From assembly GCA_900541035.1 (NCBI GenBank), contig UQIN01000029.1, positions 1-23,412 of the forward strand: DNA of 23,412 bases, written 5' to 3'. The stretch comes from an uncultured Collinsella sp. (lineage in GTDB: Bacteria; Actinomycetota; Coriobacteriia; Coriobacteriales; Coriobacteriaceae). Position numbers and translations under genes: made by a program. The notes under the pieces are model-generated. The model searched no databases, was not told the origin of the DNA, and saw only the letters and a program-made list of their open reading frames with translations. Numbering within the stretch: position 1 is the first letter of the stretch; each line of letters opens with the position of its first letter. Positions 21,175 through 23,412 of this stretch are shown here, piece after piece.

Positions 21175-21888
21175 CTAATAGTTGTAGGAATAACCGCCGG
21201 CGTCGCCGCGGGTAAAGGACTTGGCGTGCTCGATGACCTGTCCGCTCGCATCGTAGGTCAGGCATTCCAGCACAAGCGCCAAATCGCCCGCCTCAAGATC
21301 GAGCAGGCTCGCGTCGCGCGCACCCGGTGCCTCGATATCGAGCTTCTCGATCGACTTGTCCGGCTTTCGGCCGAGCATGTCGTATGTCTCGTACAGACTG
21401 AAGACCGAAATATCGACATCCTCGATACCCGGAAACAGCAGGCACGGAATCAGCGTCATCTCAATCGACACGGGCTCGCCGTCGATGCAGTTAAGGCGGC
21501 GCACAGAGTAGAGCAAGTCGTCCTCGGCGATACCGAACAGGTCGGCATAGTACGGACCGGCGTAGCGCTTGGAACGCGCCAAGATGCGCACCGACGGCGT
21601 CGCGCCCGAGGCCAGGACCGTCTGACGAAAGCCGCCCTTGCGAACATGTTCGTCAAACCACTTGTGCCCCACAAAGGCACCCTTGCCCTGCACGCGACGG
21701 ATCTGACCGCTCTTGACCAGCTCGTCCATGGCGCTTCGAATCGTCAGGCGCGTGGTGCCAAACTCCTCGGCAAGCTCGTTTTCGGACGGTATCATCGAAC
21801 CCGTCGGATAGTCACCGCGTTCGATTCGCTCCGCAATACAACGGCGAATTTGCTTGTAGACCGGCAGGCCCTCTACTGCTTCAGCCAT
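21175..21888 (-). CDS. GntR/HutC-family regulator with UTRA domain (second of a pair)
   Basis: A 237-residue transcription factor. The N-terminal winged helix (about 8-75) has YKQIRRCIAERIERGDYPTG, PSENELAEEFGTTRLTIRSAMDEL and QGKGAFV. The C-terminal UTRA effector domain (about 95-230) includes RRLNCIDGEPVSIEMTLIP and ECLTYDASGQVIEHAKSF. UTRA domains bind small sugars or phosphosugars and usually control nearby catabolic genes, here plausibly the SIS gene. The start overlaps the end of the preceding GntR gene by 16 bases. AAGGTG provides a moderate ribosome site. It is closer to classical HutC/FrlR proteins than its neighbour. Confidence 0.88.
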   Translation of the reverse strand: MAEAVEGLPVYKQIRRCIAERIERGDYPTGSMIPSENELAEEFGTTRLTIRSAMDELVKSGQIRRVQGKGAFVGHKWFDEHVRKGGFRQTVLASGATPSVRILARSKRYAGPYYADLFGIAEDDLLYSVRRLNCIDGEPVSIEMTLIPCLLFPGIEDVDISVFSLYETYDMLGRKPDKSIEKLDIEAPGARDASLLDLEAGDLALVLECLTYDASGQVIEHAKSFTRGDAGGYSYNY

Positions 21889-22640
21889 TCGACACCCACC
21901 TTCGTCGCAACGCCGTCCGCCTCGCCGTTATCGGCAAACCGATACTTGGTCGGCAGAATCACGGCCTTGCAGTACTCGACAAAACCATTGTTCTCGTCGC
22001 GCTCGTGCGAAGCCTTGTAGAACACCGGCGTGCCCTCCTGGGCATCAAGCAGCTTGGCCTCTTCGGCGTTCAGGCGGCTGATGGAAATATGCTCCTTGCC
22101 GTGCGTCACATGAACGTTGCCTTCTTTGAGCAAAACGTCGTAGAGGCTCTCCTGCTCAAAATCGTGATCGGGAAGCGACGGGCACAAAGACAGGTTGACG
22201 TAAGCCGTCTCGATCGACGCCGGAGAACCATTAACCACGCGCACGCGTCGAATGCAAAAGAGTGGCATGCCCAGATCGATCTGCGCCTTTTGAGCAAAAT
22301 CGATATCAGCATACACGACCTTTGACCAGACCAAACGCGCAGTCGACTTTAAGCCGACCCTCTCGACGGCCTGGGTATAGTTCCATGTTTCCTGAAAGAT
22401 GTTCAGCGGCTTGGGAGGGCACACATAGGTGCCCGAGCCACGACGGCTTTCTAGGGTTCCACACGAAATAAGGCGCGTAATGGCAGCGCGCAGCGCCGTG
22501 CGCGACACGCCCAGCTCCTCGCAGAGCGCGCGCTCGGCGGGCAGTCGGTCGCCACCTTGTAAGTCATAGTGTTTGATATACCAAAGAATGCCCTCAAAGG
22601 CGCGATCTTTGGGCGGAATCGCATATGGTTCGCTCGACAT
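21873..22640 (-). CDS. GntR/HutC-family regulator with UTRA domain (first of a pair)
   Basis: A 255-residue regulator with a winged helix (about 10-75: FEGILWYIKHYDLQGGDRLP, AERALCEELGVSRTALRAA, SRRGSGTYV) and a UTRA domain (about 100-240: IRRVRVVNGSPASIETAYVN, FVEYCKAVILP). The ATG at 22640 is preferred to a TTG at 22646 because GAGGAG is then properly spaced. The two GntR proteins differ clearly in sequence, so this is not a recent duplication. It lies 35 bases downstream of the unknown 163-residue gene and is probably co-transcribed with it. Confidence 0.88.
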   Translation of the reverse strand: MSSEPYAIPPKDRAFEGILWYIKHYDLQGGDRLPAERALCEELGVSRTALRAAITRLISCGTLESRRGSGTYVCPPKPLNIFQETWNYTQAVERVGLKSTARLVWSKVVYADIDFAQKAQIDLGMPLFCIRRVRVVNGSPASIETAYVNLSLCPSLPDHDFEQESLYDVLLKEGNVHVTHGKEHISISRLNAEEAKLLDAQEGTPVFYKASHERDENNGFVEYCKAVILPTKYRFADNGEADGVATKVGVEWLKQ

Positions 22641-22675
22641 GGGCAAGGCTCCTCAACCGCTTGATGCTGCGGGCA

Positions 22676-23167
22676 TCATTTCTCCGAACACCCCATGGCG
22701 TCGAAGGCTTCCTTAATCTGTTCCGCAACGTTCCGATACGACCGATACAGGCCGGAGTCTCGCTTGACTTCGCCCGCGGTCACCGGAATCTCAAGCTTCG
22801 AAATCTCATCCTCGCCGGTTTGCACGGCAACGATGACACCCATACCAAGGCACATATTACGCTTGGCGGCGTTATTTTTGGTAGCCTGAGCTGGATTAAT
22901 CAGAATCTGCTGAGCGAGCTCACGATTGCTGAGCTCCGGTACATCCTCGGGATTTCCAGTCTCAACGATCTCGCACTGCAGCACATCCGCATAGTCAAAG
23001 ATCTTTGGCTCGGCACCACGCTGATGCACAGCCCACTTGTGGCGCGTGGCATCTTGGTAGATAGCCGGCAAAAACGTAAACCGCGGCGGGTCCAAAATCG
23101 TATCCGTGATGGTAAACACATCGGGATCAAAGGCATCCTGCGGGTTTTTCTTCTTGAACAGCCCCAT
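22676..23167 (-). CDS. Conserved-looking hypothetical protein
   Basis: A 163-residue soluble protein starting MGLFKKKNPQDAFDPDVF, with GGGAGG before the ATG at 23167. A start at 23257 is possible but lies upstream of the promoter-like site and adds unrelated residues. The segment PKIFDYADVLQCEIVETGN followed by a spacer and KLEIPVTAGEVKRDS resembles the beta-rich C-terminal part of DUF4428/SHOCT-type or bacterial PH-like proteins seen in gut anaerobes, but this is only a resemblance. A helical end (YRSYRNVAEQIKEAFDAM) follows. No membrane segment or signal peptide is visible. It probably heads a transcript with the two GntR genes; the function is unknown. Confidence 0.7.
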   Translation of the reverse strand: MGLFKKKNPQDAFDPDVFTITDTILDPPRFTFLPAIYQDATRHKWAVHQRGAEPKIFDYADVLQCEIVETGNPEDVPELSNRELAQQILINPAQATKNNAAKRNMCLGMGVIVAVQTGEDEISKLEIPVTAGEVKRDSGLYRSYRNVAEQIKEAFDAMGCSEK

Positions 23168-23204
23168 ATCAGCCTCCCGTACTAGTATTAAACAACTCAA
23201 GCCG

Positions 23205-23213
23205 AATATAGCA
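23205..23213 (-). promoter_or_regulatory. Candidate extended -10 promoter for the hypothetical-GntR-GntR transcript
   Basis: The minus strand reads TGCTATATT, a TG-n-TATATT extended -10, about 38 bases before the ATG at 23167. TTGCAA lies 14 bases upstream, too close for a standard -35. The layout closely resembles the divIC promoter candidate TGCTATAAC. Confidence 0.5.
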
Positions 23214-23288
23214 CCAATTTGAAGTTGCAACGGCAACCCTTCGGTACACGGCGGCAATCACGCGCTCAGCGGAAAAGTGTACGGGCGA

Positions 23289-23361
23289 GGGCCGGGGTGC
23301 CTGCTTTGTTTTGAGAAGTGGGCTCCGCGAACTTCTCAAAACAAAGCAGGCACCCCGGCCC
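23289..23361. repeat. Perfect 31-base inverted repeat
   Basis: The arm 23289-23319 (starting GGGCCGGGGTGCC, ending TTTTGAGAAGT) is matched exactly by 23331-23361 in reverse complement, around an 11-base loop. No T-run follows. No gene is seen between 23168 and the window edge. Confidence 0.85.
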
Positions 23362-23412
23362 CGGCGATGTATTTCGGGCTGACCATAGTTAGATGCGCGG
23401 TTTCCAAGGCAG

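Noticed and set aside
1..23412. tRNA genes, rRNA genes, CRISPR arrays, insertion sequences or prophage genes
   Set aside because: No cloverleaf, regularly spaced direct repeat, transposase or phage protein was found on either strand.

Overview
The window looks like a chromosomal segment of a high-GC anaerobic actinobacterium of class Coriobacteriia, most likely Collinsella or a close relative. This rests on the high GC content, the eno-divIC-ppx order typical of Actinobacteria, the compact histidine operon and many GC-rich extragenic palindromes. It is inferred from gene content and base composition, not from a database match.

Layout: (1) 1-180 is the 3' end of a DUF4143-type ATPase gene on the + strand, convergent with what follows. 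(2) 299-5702 is a minus-strand housekeeping block. In transcription order it holds a stand-alone LarC2-like nickel-insertion domain, a YfcE-type phosphodiesterase, mazG, enolase, a DivIC/FtsB-like division protein and a Ppx/GppA phosphatase. (3) 6086-10059 is a plus-strand pair: a fused CydD-CydC-like ABC exporter whose stop codon overlaps the start of a YgbA (nitrous-oxide-stimulated promoter family) gene. Two copies of one long palindrome in the same orientation bracket this pair. (4) 10307-19572 is a complete histidine locus. A plus-strand PHP-type histidinol phosphatase converges on a long minus-strand operon ordered hisZ::hisG fusion, hisD, hisC, hisB, hisH, hisA, hisF, hisI, a 75-codon gene of unknown function, and hisE. 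Every enzymatic step from PRPP and ATP to histidine is encoded here. (5) 19835-23167 is a minus-strand set: a 163-residue unknown protein, two overlapping GntR/UTRA regulators, and an FrlB-like SIS-domain sugar deglycase/isomerase gene with its own promoter region and markedly different codon use.

The least explained parts are the palindrome-bracketed ABC-YgbA cassette, which may be a redox or nitrosative-stress unit; the HisZ-HisG fusion with an extra cysteine cluster; the unknown small protein inside the his operon; the lone LarC2 domain; and the SIS gene with its paired regulators and repeated operator-like sites. No tRNA, rRNA, CRISPR array, insertion sequence or prophage gene was seen.
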